This document shows, piece by piece, positions 43,345-51,723 of a stretch of 64,000 bases of DNA. Source of the stretch: Prevotella sp. oral taxon 376 (GTDB lineage Bacteria > Bacteroidota > Bacteroidia > Bacteroidales > Bacteroidaceae); contig NZ_PYXG01000001.1 of assembly GCF_003043945.1 (NCBI RefSeq), positions 1,240,001 through 1,304,000 on the forward strand, given 5' to 3'. Each line of letters starts with the position of its first letter. The first letter of the stretch is position 1. The position numbers and the translations under genes were made by a program. The notes below the pieces were generated by a model. The model saw only the letters and a program-made list of their open reading frames with translations, was not told the origin of the DNA and searched no databases.

Positions 43345-43363
43345 TCTACGAAAATTTCGTAGA
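43345..43363. promoter_or_regulatory. BlaI-type operator, proximal
   Basis: TCTACGAAAATTTCGTAGA is a perfect 19-bp palindrome overlapping the -7 element at 43360-43367. This is the expected place for a BlaI/MecI-family repressor to shut off its own operon. Confidence 0.75.
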
Positions 43364-43367
43364 TTTG
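43360..43367 (+). promoter_or_regulatory. -7 promoter element of the BlaI-M56 operon
   Basis: TAGATTTG fits TAnnTTTG, 23 bp before the BlaI start; its first bases lie inside the palindromic operator. Confidence 0.7.
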
Positions 43368-43390
43368 CGTTCGAGAAAAGATCATGAGAC

Positions 43391-43753
43391 ATGGAAAGAC
43401 TTACCGCTCAAGAAGAGGAGATCATGCAGCTCGTGTGGACGCTGGGACCGTGTACCGTGCGCGAAATCGTCGACAGGATGGCTCGGCCTAAGCCCCCCTA
43501 TACCACCGTGGCATCGGTGGTGGGCAACCTCAAGGGCAAGGGTTATGTGGCGCAGAGTCGCAAGGGCAATACCTATTTATATAGTCCCGCCATTGCGGAG
43601 AACGAGTATAAGAGCAAGTTCATGAGCGGATTCGTGCGCGACTACTTCCGGAATTCGTTCAAGGAGATGGTCTCCTTCTTTGCGAAGGACGAGAAGCTGT
43701 CTCCACAGGACTTGCAGGATATCATCACCGAGATAGAGAAGGGAGGAAAATAA
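43391..43753 (+). CDS. BlaI/MecI-family transcriptional repressor
   Basis: Winged-helix repressor of 120 aa: LTAQEEEIMQLVWTLGPCTVREIVDRM (helix-turn-helix), YTTVASVVGNLKGKGYVAQSRKGNTYLYSPAI (wing), and a C-terminal dimerisation helix. The family is inactivated by proteolysis triggered by its M56 partner, which is the next gene, one base away. The palindromes at 43276 and 43345 are likely its sites. No beta-lactamase gene is near, so the inducer is probably not a beta-lactam. Confidence 0.94.
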   Translation: MERLTAQEEEIMQLVWTLGPCTVREIVDRMARPKPPYTTVASVVGNLKGKGYVAQSRKGNTYLYSPAIAENEYKSKFMSGFVRDYFRNSFKEMVSFFAKDEKLSPQDLQDIITEIEKGGK

Positions 43754-43754
43754 G

Positions 43755-45017
43755 ATGGCAGTCTATCTTTTGAAAGTCAATGTCCTGCTGATGCTGTTCT
43801 ATGGCTTTTATCGGCTGATGCTGGGTCGTGATACCTTTTTCTCGTGGCGGCGCGGCGCGCTTCTTGCCGTCTACGGGCTTTCGGCAGGGCTTCCCTTGGT
43901 GGACCTGAGCGGATGGATGCAGCAGCAGGAGGCCCTTGCCGCCCTTGCCGATGGATACACCCATGTATTCCTGCCGGCCGTAACCGTCTCTCCCAAGGCT
44001 GCTGCGGCGCTGTCGGCGAGCCATGTGCTGTCCGGTCTCTGGGTGGCAGGCGTGGTGCTTCTGACGGTCAGGTTTCTCATCGGGCTCGGTTCCATCCTGC
44101 GTCTGGCGCATACATGTCCGGCGGCGGAGGTGGACGGCGTGCGCATCAAGGAGCTGCGCCATTCGGAAAGTCCGTTTTCCTTCTTCCGGTGGATATTCGT
44201 GAATCCCCAGGCGCAGGATGCCGACTCGTTGGCCGAGATCTTGATTCACGAGCAGACGCATGTCAGCCAGTGGCACTCCGTGGACATTATTCTCGGCGAG
44301 CTCTTCACGATGTTCTGTTTCTTCAATCCCTTTACCTGGCTTCTGCGCAGGGAGGTGCGCGTCAATCTGGAATACCTTGCCGACGAGCGGGTGATCAGCG
44401 AGGGCAGGGAAATCAAGTCTTATCAGTATCATCTCTTAGGACTGGCCTATCATAAGCATGTAGCTACACTATCCAATAACTTTAATGTTTTACCGATTAA
44501 AAAACGAATCAAAATGATGAACAAGAAGCGTTCCAAGGAATATGGCAAGTGGAAATACCTGCTGTTTGTGCCGGTGGCAGCCGTGCTGCTGATAGCGTGT
44601 AATCTGAACAAGAAATCCCAGAAATCTGCGGAGCAGACAGACTCTATGGCGGCGGTTGTAGTTGCGGATTCCGCGGATTCCGGTATGACGGCTTCCAAGG
44701 GGAAAGTCTTTGATGTAGCGGAACAGATGCCCCGATTCCCGGGCGGCAACGGGGAACTTATGTCCTACCTAAGTCGGAGTCTCCGGTATCCCGCGGCCGC
44801 ACAGAAGAAAAAGATTGAGGGCCGGGTCGTGGTGTCGTTTGTCGTCGGGCTTGACGGTTCTGTCAGCGATGTGAAAGTCGTGCGTCCCGTAGACCCGTTG
44901 CTTGATCGGGAGGCCGTGCGCGTGGTAGAGCGTATGCCCAAGTGGCAGCCTGGTAAGCAGGATGGGAAACCCGTCAGGGTGAGGTATAACATCCCGGTAT
45001 CGTTTAAACTTCAGTAG
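43755..45017 (+). CDS. M56 (BlaR1-like) membrane peptidase fused to a TonB C-terminal domain
   Basis: Inner-membrane zinc metalloprotease of 420 aa. About three N-terminal hydrophobic segments lead to the zinc motif HEQTH (165-169), and a further segment lies near 275-295 (WKYLLFVPVAAVLLIACNL). The periplasmic end (about 325-420) is a TonB C-terminal domain (MPRFPGGNGELMSYLSRSLRYP; WQPGKQDGKPVRVRYNIPVSF) where BlaR1 has its penicillin-binding sensor. It would cleave the BlaI-type repressor on sensing an envelope signal. This fusion is common in Bacteroidota, and its signal is unknown. Confidence 0.93.
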   Translation: MAVYLLKVNVLLMLFYGFYRLMLGRDTFFSWRRGALLAVYGLSAGLPLVDLSGWMQQQEALAALADGYTHVFLPAVTVSPKAAAALSASHVLSGLWVAGVVLLTVRFLIGLGSILRLAHTCPAAEVDGVRIKELRHSESPFSFFRWIFVNPQAQDADSLAEILIHEQTHVSQWHSVDIILGELFTMFCFFNPFTWLLRREVRVNLEYLADERVISEGREIKSYQYHLLGLAYHKHVATLSNNFNVLPIKKRIKMMNKKRSKEYGKWKYLLFVPVAAVLLIACNLNKKSQKSAEQTDSMAAVVVADSADSGMTASKGKVFDVAEQMPRFPGGNGELMSYLSRSLRYPAAAQKKKIEGRVVVSFVVGLDGSVSDVKVVRPVDPLLDREAVRVVERMPKWQPGKQDGKPVRVRYNIPVSFKLQ

Positions 45018-45034
45018 GGCTATATGGTGTGATC

Positions 45035-46084
45035 ATGAATCAGTTCCCGATTTTCTTTTTCTGGTTCGTCTGCCTGCCCGTGTGGGCAGATGGGCAAAAC
45101 CTGGTGCAGAAAGGTGATAGCTGCATGGAGGCCTATGATACCTTCCATGCCCTGCAGTTCTATGAGGCCGCTTTCAGGGCGGATGGCAGCGTGGTCAACC
45201 GCCATAGGCTGGCTCATTGCTATTACAGGAGGCAGGCTTTTGCCAAGTGCATCGACCTGCTGAAACCCTTGGAGGATGATTCCGTGTCGCACCAGGGCTT
45301 GCGTGAGCTTTTCTACAGCTATCGTTTCTTGGACAATTCGGCGGCCCAGATCTATTGGGGAAACCAGCTCCTGAAGCGCTATCCGATGGACTCGGAGATG
45401 GTGGCGGAGATGGCGAGGACCTATAACCAGGCTATGCAGCCCCACAAGGCGTTTGCCCTGACGGCGAGATACGGGCTGAAAGACAGCAGCGACATCGCCG
45501 TAAACCGCCAAATGGGCGATGCCTGTTTCCTGAATAAGCAATATCAGCTGGCGGCTGAGATTTACTCCCGACTTGTGGGCTTGGGCGACAGCACTTACTC
45601 GGTGTGCTATTCGCTGGGCATCTGTTACCAGCAATTGAAGCGTCCGGACCAGGCCCTGCCATGGCTGAAGCGGGCTGTTGCCGTCAGCGATTCCACCAAG
45701 GCCGGTGCCTTATACTATCTTGGGTATGTGGCCAACGACCTGAAACAGCCGGAGGAGGCTCTCCGCTGCTTCAAGAAGGCTTACGGACTGCTGGAACCCG
45801 AGCCGTCGCAGATGTTCAATGTCGTGCGCGGACAAGCGGAGAGCTATTTCCAACTGGGCCGCTACAAGGATGCTTCCGATGCCTTCAAGGATGCGCTGAA
45901 ATACGATGCGGGTTCCATCACCTCCTATTATTATCTGGCTTATTGCTATCAGCAGATGGACGACAGGGAGAACGCCGTCGTCAATTACAACATCTTCATG
46001 AGCATGGCCAGGGTGATAGAGAGGAAGACCGATGACCTGAAAGAGCTCATGGGGTATGCCCAGAGCTATCTTTCTCGGAAGTGA
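45035..46084 (+). CDS. Exported tetratricopeptide-repeat protein
   Basis: Protein of about 349 aa with a signal peptide (MNQFPIFFFWFVCLPVWADG), followed by a chain of TPR units: AYDTFHALQFYEAAFRADG, QYQLAAEIYSRLVGLGDSTYSVCYSLGICYQQLKRPDQALPWLKRAV, KQPEEALRCFKKAYGLLE and RYKDASDAFKDALKYD. It probably scaffolds protein contacts in the periplasm. It lies 17 bp behind the M56 gene, so it belongs to the BlaI-M56 operon and may be part of the sensor. ATG 45035 is preferred over GTG 45029. Confidence 0.9.
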   Translation: MNQFPIFFFWFVCLPVWADGQNLVQKGDSCMEAYDTFHALQFYEAAFRADGSVVNRHRLAHCYYRRQAFAKCIDLLKPLEDDSVSHQGLRELFYSYRFLDNSAAQIYWGNQLLKRYPMDSEMVAEMARTYNQAMQPHKAFALTARYGLKDSSDIAVNRQMGDACFLNKQYQLAAEIYSRLVGLGDSTYSVCYSLGICYQQLKRPDQALPWLKRAVAVSDSTKAGALYYLGYVANDLKQPEEALRCFKKAYGLLEPEPSQMFNVVRGQAESYFQLGRYKDASDAFKDALKYDAGSITSYYYLAYCYQQMDDRENAVVNYNIFMSMARVIERKTDDLKELMGYAQSYLSRK

Positions 46085-46108
46085 GAAGGGTGAAGGGAGA
46101 GCCTTCGA

Positions 46109-46159
46109 TTGAAGTGAACCCCGAAAGTTTTTCAGTCTAACTTTCGGGGTTCACTTCAA
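46109..46159. terminator. Long perfect hairpin with IS3-like ends
   Basis: Two 21-nt arms (46109-46129 and 46139-46159) are perfect inverted copies around a 9-nt loop. The arms contain TGAAGTGAACCCCGAAAGTT, which looks like the terminal repeats of IS3/IS150-family elements. It lies 25 bp past the TPR gene and could end transcription in either direction, or be a remnant of a deleted insertion sequence. Confidence 0.65.
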
Positions 46160-46274
46160 ATCCGTGTCCTGTTTTTGGCAGAAGGCTTTGTGAACAAACA
46201 ACAATACGGCAGGCATAACCTGATGCAATGAATGGTTTTGCTAAGTGTGAGTGGTGTTGCGACATACTGAATTT

Positions 46275-46733
46275 TCAATAAAATAGTACAAGTAAAAGAT
46301 AAGCAGTAAATTTGTTTTCTGTCTCCAATATTGCTAACTTTGCCCCTATAAACATAAATCTATGAAGTTCCAGATATGGGAAGAGTGCGAAATCCAACGG
46401 CGTGAAGCCCGACATATATATTGTCCAAGGGTCGTGTTCCGACGCCCCGAACGACAAAGGGGTGCCTGGAGGCAGAATGATGAACTGGTTAGCGCGTATC
46501 ATATAGCGCTGCCCGATAATCTCGCACCACCCCTCGCCATCGGTGCAGTATATGAGCATGGCATAGTCTACTCCCTGCGGTTTCTGCACGAAGTGGTACT
46601 TCACACGGGGGAAGAAACCTATCTTGCGCAGATAGAGTTGCCCGATTATCGGATCCTTGGCATATTCGGCAAGCTTCGTGTCGGAGAGGGATATGAGTCG
46701 CTGGCTCTTGAAGCCTTCCTTTATTCTTATCAT
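46275..46733 (-). pseudogene. AraC-type regulator fragment, DNA-binding half missing
   Basis: Residues from ATG 46733 (MIRIKEGFKSQRL) to SEHDPWTIY match the N-terminal cupin sensor of bacteroidal AraC-family regulators (GQLYLRKIGFFPRVKYHFVQKPQGVDYAMLIYCTDGEGW; IRANQFIILPPGTPLSFGA). After that the frame turns into non-homologous sequence and stops. The helix-turn-helix half is absent. The -7 element at 46739-46746 is five bases from the ATG, a leaderless arrangement. The truncated gene sits back-to-back with a glycosidase it may once have controlled. Confidence 0.75.
46335..46342 (+). promoter_or_regulatory. Promoter-like -7 element, gene of unknown fate
   Basis: TAACTTTG on the plus strand, 19 bp before an ATG that runs antisense into the AraC fragment. 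It may be a promoter left by a rearrangement, or drive the glycosidase through a 430-nt leader. Confidence 0.35.
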
Positions 46734-46738
46734 AGCTG

Positions 46739-46746
46739 CAAAATTA
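46739..46746 (-). promoter_or_regulatory. -7 element of the AraC fragment
   Basis: Minus-strand TAATTTTG, five bases before ATG 46733. Confidence 0.55.
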
Positions 46747-46775
46747 ATATGAAACAATAAAATAAACGAAACAAC

Positions 46776-48083
46776 ATGAAAAAAAACTTCTTAAGCTTAT
46801 TGGCAGCTGGCATCATGCTCTTTGCATCTGTCCAAACTGGAACTGCCGACAACTCTGCCGACAACCGACAGCTTGCCGAGACAATCCTTAACGACAAGTC
46901 GTTTGACGAAGTGGTGGTACTCGCACAGAAACTACTCTCTAAGGGATTCAACGCCGGAAGCGGATATTCTCAGGTGTGGTGTCGAGACATGAATACCTTC
47001 ATAGAGGCTGCCCTCGATGTGGTGCCGCACAAGGATGTGCGCGAGGCGCTGTTGCTGTTCTTTGCACTGCAGCAGCCCAATGGTGAGACCATAGACGGAT
47101 ATGTAACGAAAGACCAGTTCAATTGGGGGGACGACCATGCCTACTACTCCGGTCTTGCGCCCAATCATGTGGCGTTTAAGAATACCGTCGAGACTGACCA
47201 GGAGACATCTACCATTCAAGCTCTCGCCAAGTATATCCGAAAGACGGGCGACCGTCAGATTCTTCAGCAGAAGGTGGGCGACCGCACCGTCACCGAGCGC
47301 ATACACGACATGATAAGCTTCCTCTTGAAAGAGAAGTACAGCGGGAAGTACGGACTCATCTACGGAGCCACGACTGCTGATTGGGGCGATGTGCAACCAC
47401 ACAGCGACGATGTGGTGGACATCAATAAGGACACTCGTTTCGCCATAGATGTCTACGACAATGCCATGCTCATCATCGCCCTCGATGACATGAGGGAGAT
47501 GGGCATCGCCACAAAGGACGACATGAAACTCAGACGGAGCATCGCAAAGAATGTACGCAAGTATCTTTGGGACAAGAAACGCCAGAAAATACGCCCTCAC
47601 ATGTATCTCGGAGAATCGCCAATTCCCGCCGATTTCAATGAGGAAGAGGTCTACTATCACGGCGGTACGGCGATAGCCATTGAGGCTGGGCTTCTCTCAA
47701 AGAGGGAGATCGCCACTGTCAACCGGACTATGTTGCGCAATGTTAAGGCTTCAGGTATGCCGAGTATCGGTCTGACCATATATCCTGTCTATCCGAAGGG
47801 GTTTTTCCATGGCGGCATGGCTGACGCATATGTCTATCAGAACGGCGGCGACTGGACATGGTTCGGTGGACGGATGATACAGCAACTCATCCGTAACGGC
47901 TATGTAAGGGAGGCTTACGACGAGGTGCGCCCGATGATCGACCGCGTTGTCAAGAACCAAGATTTCTACGAGTGGTATGGTCCGGGCAATAAACCCAGCG
48001 GTTCGGGAGCGTTCAAAGGTTTGGCCGGTGTACTTGTGAAGGCAATTGAAATGTTCAGGGAATGGAGTAAAAATAAGCGATAA
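46776..48083 (+). CDS. Exported six-hairpin (alpha/alpha)6 glycosidase-like protein
   Basis: Protein of 435 aa with a signal peptide (LLAAGIMLFASVQTGTA). Segments SGYSQVWCRDMNTFIEAALDVVP, FFALQQPNGETIDGY, TVETDQETSTIQALAKYIRKTGD, YGATTADWGDVQ and NGGDWTWFGGRMIQQLIRNGY are typical of (alpha/alpha)6-barrel glycosidases. The W-x-RDM block recalls the family's substrate-binding WLRD motif. I cannot assign a GH number; the candidate acids are Asp in WCRDM and TADWGDV. It is flanked by a truncated AraC regulator and a histidine kinase fragment. Confidence 0.75.
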   Translation: MKKNFLSLLAAGIMLFASVQTGTADNSADNRQLAETILNDKSFDEVVVLAQKLLSKGFNAGSGYSQVWCRDMNTFIEAALDVVPHKDVREALLLFFALQQPNGETIDGYVTKDQFNWGDDHAYYSGLAPNHVAFKNTVETDQETSTIQALAKYIRKTGDRQILQQKVGDRTVTERIHDMISFLLKEKYSGKYGLIYGATTADWGDVQPHSDDVVDINKDTRFAIDVYDNAMLIIALDDMREMGIATKDDMKLRRSIAKNVRKYLWDKKRQKIRPHMYLGESPIPADFNEEEVYYHGGTAIAIEAGLLSKREIATVNRTMLRNVKASGMPSIGLTIYPVYPKGFFHGGMADAYVYQNGGDWTWFGGRMIQQLIRNGYVREAYDEVRPMIDRVVKNQDFYEWYGPGNKPSGSGAFKGLAGVLVKAIEMFREWSKNKR

Positions 48084-48116
48084 AGACGCTTTGCTTCCAG
48101 CATGACGCCAATCGGT

Positions 48117-48326
48117 TTAGAATGTTACGATAAAGTTGTGCCGTTTATCTTCATAGTGGTAGGAGATATCCCAATGGTGGGAGTCGCAAATCGATCTCAC
48201 AATGGCGAGCCCCAAGCCATTGCCTTTTTGAGTCTCTTCTCGGACTTGATGCTCTGTCAAGCGTTCTTGGCGATAAAAGGCTGATAAAAACCAAAACTTT
48301 AGTTTTGTGCCCAAAAGCGAAACCAT
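48117..48326 (-). pseudogene. C-terminal fragment of a sensor histidine kinase
   Basis: 69 codons ending in KGNGLGLAIVRSICDSHHWDISYHYEDKRHNFIVTF, the G2 box and last strand of a HATPase_c domain. The preceding FYRQERLTEHQ also fits a kinase, but everything upstream is missing. The remnant fills most of the 324-bp gap after the glycosidase. Confidence 0.7.
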
Positions 48327-48373
48327 TATAAAACAAAGTATGGAAAATTCTTGATTATATGACCGAAAAACTA

Positions 48374-48381
48374 TAATTTTG
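48374..48381 (+). promoter_or_regulatory. -7 promoter element of the outer-membrane barrel gene
   Basis: TAATTTTG fits TAnnTTTG, 26 bp before the start codon. Confidence 0.65.
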
Positions 48382-48407
48382 TACGGATTTTAATAAAACA
48401 ACTTCTT

Positions 48408-49190
48408 ATGAAAAAGCTTGTATTAACGCTGATGTTGTTTTGCGGTCTTGCAGCTTGGGCGCAGCAGAAGCCCCGAACCTGGTCGATAACGCCTAAAATC
48501 GGGCTGAATATTTCCAGTCCGACCAATCATCCTCCCTTCTACATAGGCACTGTGATAAAAGAAATCATATCAGACGGCGGAACGATACACCAAGCTGGTT
48601 TTTCCATGAATCGTTACACGATGACAACGGCAACCGCCATCAAGTCGGGTTGGGCCGGTGGCGTGGAAGTGCAGTACCAATTCAATTCGAGATTAGGCAT
48701 ATCATTGGGCGCTTACTATAGTCAGCAGGGCGTGAGATACGACAACATAGCTCTTGGCGATGTGCCCTTGCCGGATGGCCAGGAGCCTATCAAGCTGGGC
48801 ATAGCCAAGCAAATGAACGCAAAGACAGACTATATCACCATGTCAATTCTGCTCAACTGCTATGTGTACAAGGGCCTGGCACTAAAGGTTGGCTTGCAAC
48901 CGGCCTACAATGTGGTGGCAGAGGCCCGGGCTGATTTGGACGCGGAAGTGAGAGAAGGCTATTGGATAAAAATGCAGGCAGGCATGGCAGAGGTTCATAA
49001 GTTGGATGTAACCGTCCCTGTGGGTCTCTCTTATGATTTTCCGAACGGTTTGGTGGTCGACCTGCGCTATCATACGGGTATTGGCAACCTGTACTCCTCG
49101 GGATGGGAAGGATTAGGAGCGCGTGAAAATAAGCCCAAGAGCCGTACGAGCATGTTCCAACTGACCGTGGGTTATAAATTCGAGCTGTGA
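48408..49190 (+). CDS. Outer-membrane beta-barrel protein, PorT-like
   Basis: Protein of 260 aa with a signal peptide (LMLFCGLAAWAQ). Alternating strands follow (WSITPKIGLNISSP; GWAGGVEVQYQFNSRLGISLGAYYSQQGVRYD; LALKVGLQPAYNVVA; LVVDLRYHTGIGNL) ending in LTVGYKFEL with a terminal hydrophobic residue. This matches the small porin-family barrels (outer membrane protein beta-barrel/PorT type) common in Bacteroidota. Ligand or partner unknown. The last 110 bp before the next gene hold no clear promoter. Confidence 0.85.
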   Translation: MKKLVLTLMLFCGLAAWAQQKPRTWSITPKIGLNISSPTNHPPFYIGTVIKEIISDGGTIHQAGFSMNRYTMTTATAIKSGWAGGVEVQYQFNSRLGISLGAYYSQQGVRYDNIALGDVPLPDGQEPIKLGIAKQMNAKTDYITMSILLNCYVYKGLALKVGLQPAYNVVAEARADLDAEVREGYWIKMQAGMAEVHKLDVTVPVGLSYDFPNGLVVDLRYHTGIGNLYSSGWEGLGARENKPKSRTSMFQLTVGYKFEL

Positions 49191-49299
49191 GCGTTTGCGC
49201 GTCCTTGCCCCCTTTCGCTCCTCATTGAAACCTCCTTATTAGGTAGACAAAAAGAACATTTTATAATCAAAGCGCTGTTTTTTACAGCCGATCAAATAA

Positions 49300-51378
49300 A
49301 TGGATATGAAAAAGAAAAAACAAACTGAGTTCCGCAACCCGCTTTATCTTATTGAATGTAGATTTCTGAAACTCTACTTGGTATTAGGATTTTTACTCCG
49401 TATAGTGCTGATGCTGGCATCGCCGGCCGATGCCTCGTTCACGATGGGTGAAACCATACGATTGCTGGGTGTGGGAATCTTGTCTGATTTCGGTATGGGT
49501 ATCCTGCTTCTCATTCCTCTTCAGATTTTCTATCTGGGGCTGAATGAGTGGAAGTACAATCGTGTTGCCGGCTGGGTAATCGAAGTCCTGATCGCTTCCG
49601 CCCTAATTTATGTATGCTGTTTCCATTCCATCTTTGACGAATATGGCGGTGGCGCGCCGAAGATTGCCAAGATATTCATAGGCTGGAAGCTCCTGAGTTT
49701 CACGCTGCGCTTTCTCATTCCCAAGATAAGAGAGGCATGGCGACGCGTCACGCTCTATACTACCTGGGGTGTTTACGTATTCCTTTTCCTTTGTGTTACA
49801 GCGGGTGAAATCATCTTCTGGCAAGAGTTTGGCGTTCGATACAACTTTATAGCCGTGGATTATCTGGTCTATACGCATGAGGTTATCGGCAATATCATGG
49901 AGTCCTATTCCATCGTTCCACTTCTCTTGTTGATCGTCATACTCACGGTAAGCATTATCCTATGGGACTCTCGCAAGCGAAGATTCAGACTTACAGGCCT
50001 CTATACGCCCCGACTGCTGGCTGTCCACTTGGCTATTTATGCCGCTTTTGCCGTTTGCTCCTACTTCATCCTGTGGGGAACACATAGCATGCAGAGCAAC
50101 AATCAGTATGTTACGCAGCTGGAGCAGAATGGGGCCTGCGACTTCGTCATCGCATTCCAAAGCAACAAGTTGGAGTATGATAAGTTCTACCCCATGCTGC
50201 CCAAACAGCAGGCTATCAGCATGTACCACAAGGAGGCAGAATTGAACGCGGATGGTAGCAAGACCATCGGAGACAGTATCACTACACGCCGCCCCAACAT
50301 TGTCCTCATCACGGTGGAGAGTCTCAGTGCAGACTTTCTCACCCGTTACGGCAACAAGCAACAACTCACACCGGAGCTTGATCGGCTGATGCAGAAGGGT
50401 TTGGTATTCGATCGTCTTTATGCGGCCGGCAACCGCACCGTCCGTGGTCTGGAGGCCCTGTCTCTCTGCGTACCGCCCAGTGCCGGCGAGAGTATCATCA
50501 AGCGCAAGGCCAACCGCATGGGAAGTCTGTCGGTAGGAAGCGTTTTAGGCAAGCTGGGATACCGCTGCCAGTTCTTCTATGGTGGCGACAGCTACTTTGA
50601 CAACATGGGCGACTTCTTCTCCCATAACGGTTATGAGGTGATCGACCGCAACGATATAGCAAGTAAGGACATCACCTTTGCCAACATTTGGGGCGTGTGC
50701 GATGAGGATATTTTCAAGAAGAGCTTGGAAACCTTCGACGCCAACACCCGAGACGGGAGCCCATTCTTTGCTCAAATCATGACTACGAGCAACCATCGCC
50801 CTTACACTTATCCTGCCGGACGCATCAAAGTGGAGGGAGATCCGAACACACGGGAAGCCGCCGTGAAATACACCGACTACGCCATCGGCAAATTCATCCG
50901 CGACGCGGCGCGCAAATCATGGTTCAACAACACCGTCTTCATTATCATTGCCGACCACTGCGCGTCCAGCGCGGGCAAGACTTCACTGCCGATAGACCGT
51001 TATCATATTCCCTGCATTGTCTACGCGCCGGCCATCGTGAAGTCACAGAAAGTGGAAAAGGTTTGTTCGCAGATAGATGTCATGCCGACCATCCTATCTC
51101 TGCTGCGCCTGAAAAGCCGTGTTCGGTTTACAGGACAGGACATTCTCTCTCCCACATTCCGTCCCCGTGCTTTCATGGCAACTTACCAAGACTTAGGTTA
51201 TCTGGAAGGGAACCGGCTTACAGTGTTATCCCCTGTCCGTGTCGTTCGGCAGTATTCAGTTCGCCCGCTCGGCGACGGCACTTATGACGAGCAACCCGTC
51301 AGCCAGCTTGACAATCATCTTGTACGCAAGGCACAGGCTTACTATCAATACATAAACCTTTATCTGAAAGCAAGATAA
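49300..51378 (+). CDS. LtaS-like sulfatase-fold phosphoglycerol transferase
   Basis: Membrane enzyme of 692 aa of the alkaline-phosphatase/sulfatase fold. Five N-terminal hydrophobic segments are followed by an outer domain starting RRPNIVLITVESLSADFLTRYG (metal Glu), the catalytic threonine in AAGNRTVRGLEAL, and the metal-binding DHCAS after IIIA. These match LtaS/MdoB-type enzymes that move phosphoglycerol or phosphoethanolamine onto envelope glycans or lipids. The acceptor in this organism is unknown. Apparently a single gene. Confidence 0.9.
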   Translation: MDMKKKKQTEFRNPLYLIECRFLKLYLVLGFLLRIVLMLASPADASFTMGETIRLLGVGILSDFGMGILLLIPLQIFYLGLNEWKYNRVAGWVIEVLIASALIYVCCFHSIFDEYGGGAPKIAKIFIGWKLLSFTLRFLIPKIREAWRRVTLYTTWGVYVFLFLCVTAGEIIFWQEFGVRYNFIAVDYLVYTHEVIGNIMESYSIVPLLLLIVILTVSIILWDSRKRRFRLTGLYTPRLLAVHLAIYAAFAVCSYFILWGTHSMQSNNQYVTQLEQNGACDFVIAFQSNKLEYDKFYPMLPKQQAISMYHKEAELNADGSKTIGDSITTRRPNIVLITVESLSADFLTRYGNKQQLTPELDRLMQKGLVFDRLYAAGNRTVRGLEALSLCVPPSAGESIIKRKANRMGSLSVGSVLGKLGYRCQFFYGGDSYFDNMGDFFSHNGYEVIDRNDIASKDITFANIWGVCDEDIFKKSLETFDANTRDGSPFFAQIMTTSNHRPYTYPAGRIKVEGDPNTREAAVKYTDYAIGKFIRDAARKSWFNNTVFIIIADHCASSAGKTSLPIDRYHIPCIVYAPAIVKSQKVEKVCSQIDVMPTILSLLRLKSRVRFTGQDILSPTFRPRAFMATYQDLGYLEGNRLTVLSPVRVVRQYSVRPLGDGTYDEQPVSQLDNHLVRKAQAYYQYINLYLKAR

Positions 51379-51425
51379 AGGATATTATGTGTGAAAGAAT
51401 GATTATCGGGCAATATAAAACATAA

Positions 51426-51584
51426 TTTTCTGTAGATATTTGGGATTTTGACCACAAACATACTCTCTCCCAAGTATCTACAGATTTGGTTGATAAGTTT
51501 GCATCCATAGCCATTCAGGAGCAAAAATATGACCAAAGAAAACCAAAAGAGACGGAAAAGCCGGATATCGATTTGCCTCCGTGA
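51426..51584 (+). pseudogene. Orphan open stretch, possible C-terminal gene remnant
   Basis: 53 codons open without a start codon, reading DIWDFDHKHTLSQVST and KFASIAIQEQKYDQRKPKET, hydrophilic and protein-like. I recognise no family. It may be the end of a deleted gene or chance. The rest of the 345-bp gap (51379-51723) holds nothing I can name. Confidence 0.25.
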
Positions 51585-51723
51585 TATTGCCAGAGGGTTA
51601 GACATGATGTTCCCGAAGATGGTTTTTCCCCATCTCTCTCACATGTTTACTCTATCGTGCATTTGGGCGTGAAGCCCCAGAGGCTGCATTAGGAGTCCGG
51701 CCAGACAGAAGATGGCATGATTT

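Noticed and set aside
43391-45017. A beta-lactam resistance module
   Set aside because: BlaI and M56 proteins are present, but the sensor is a TonB-like domain and there is no beta-lactamase or PBP gene nearby.
46362-46760. A plus-strand frame behind a good -7 element (46335-46342)
   Set aside because: The product reads as antisense to the AraC sensor fragment and has no recognisable features; only the promoter-like element is kept.
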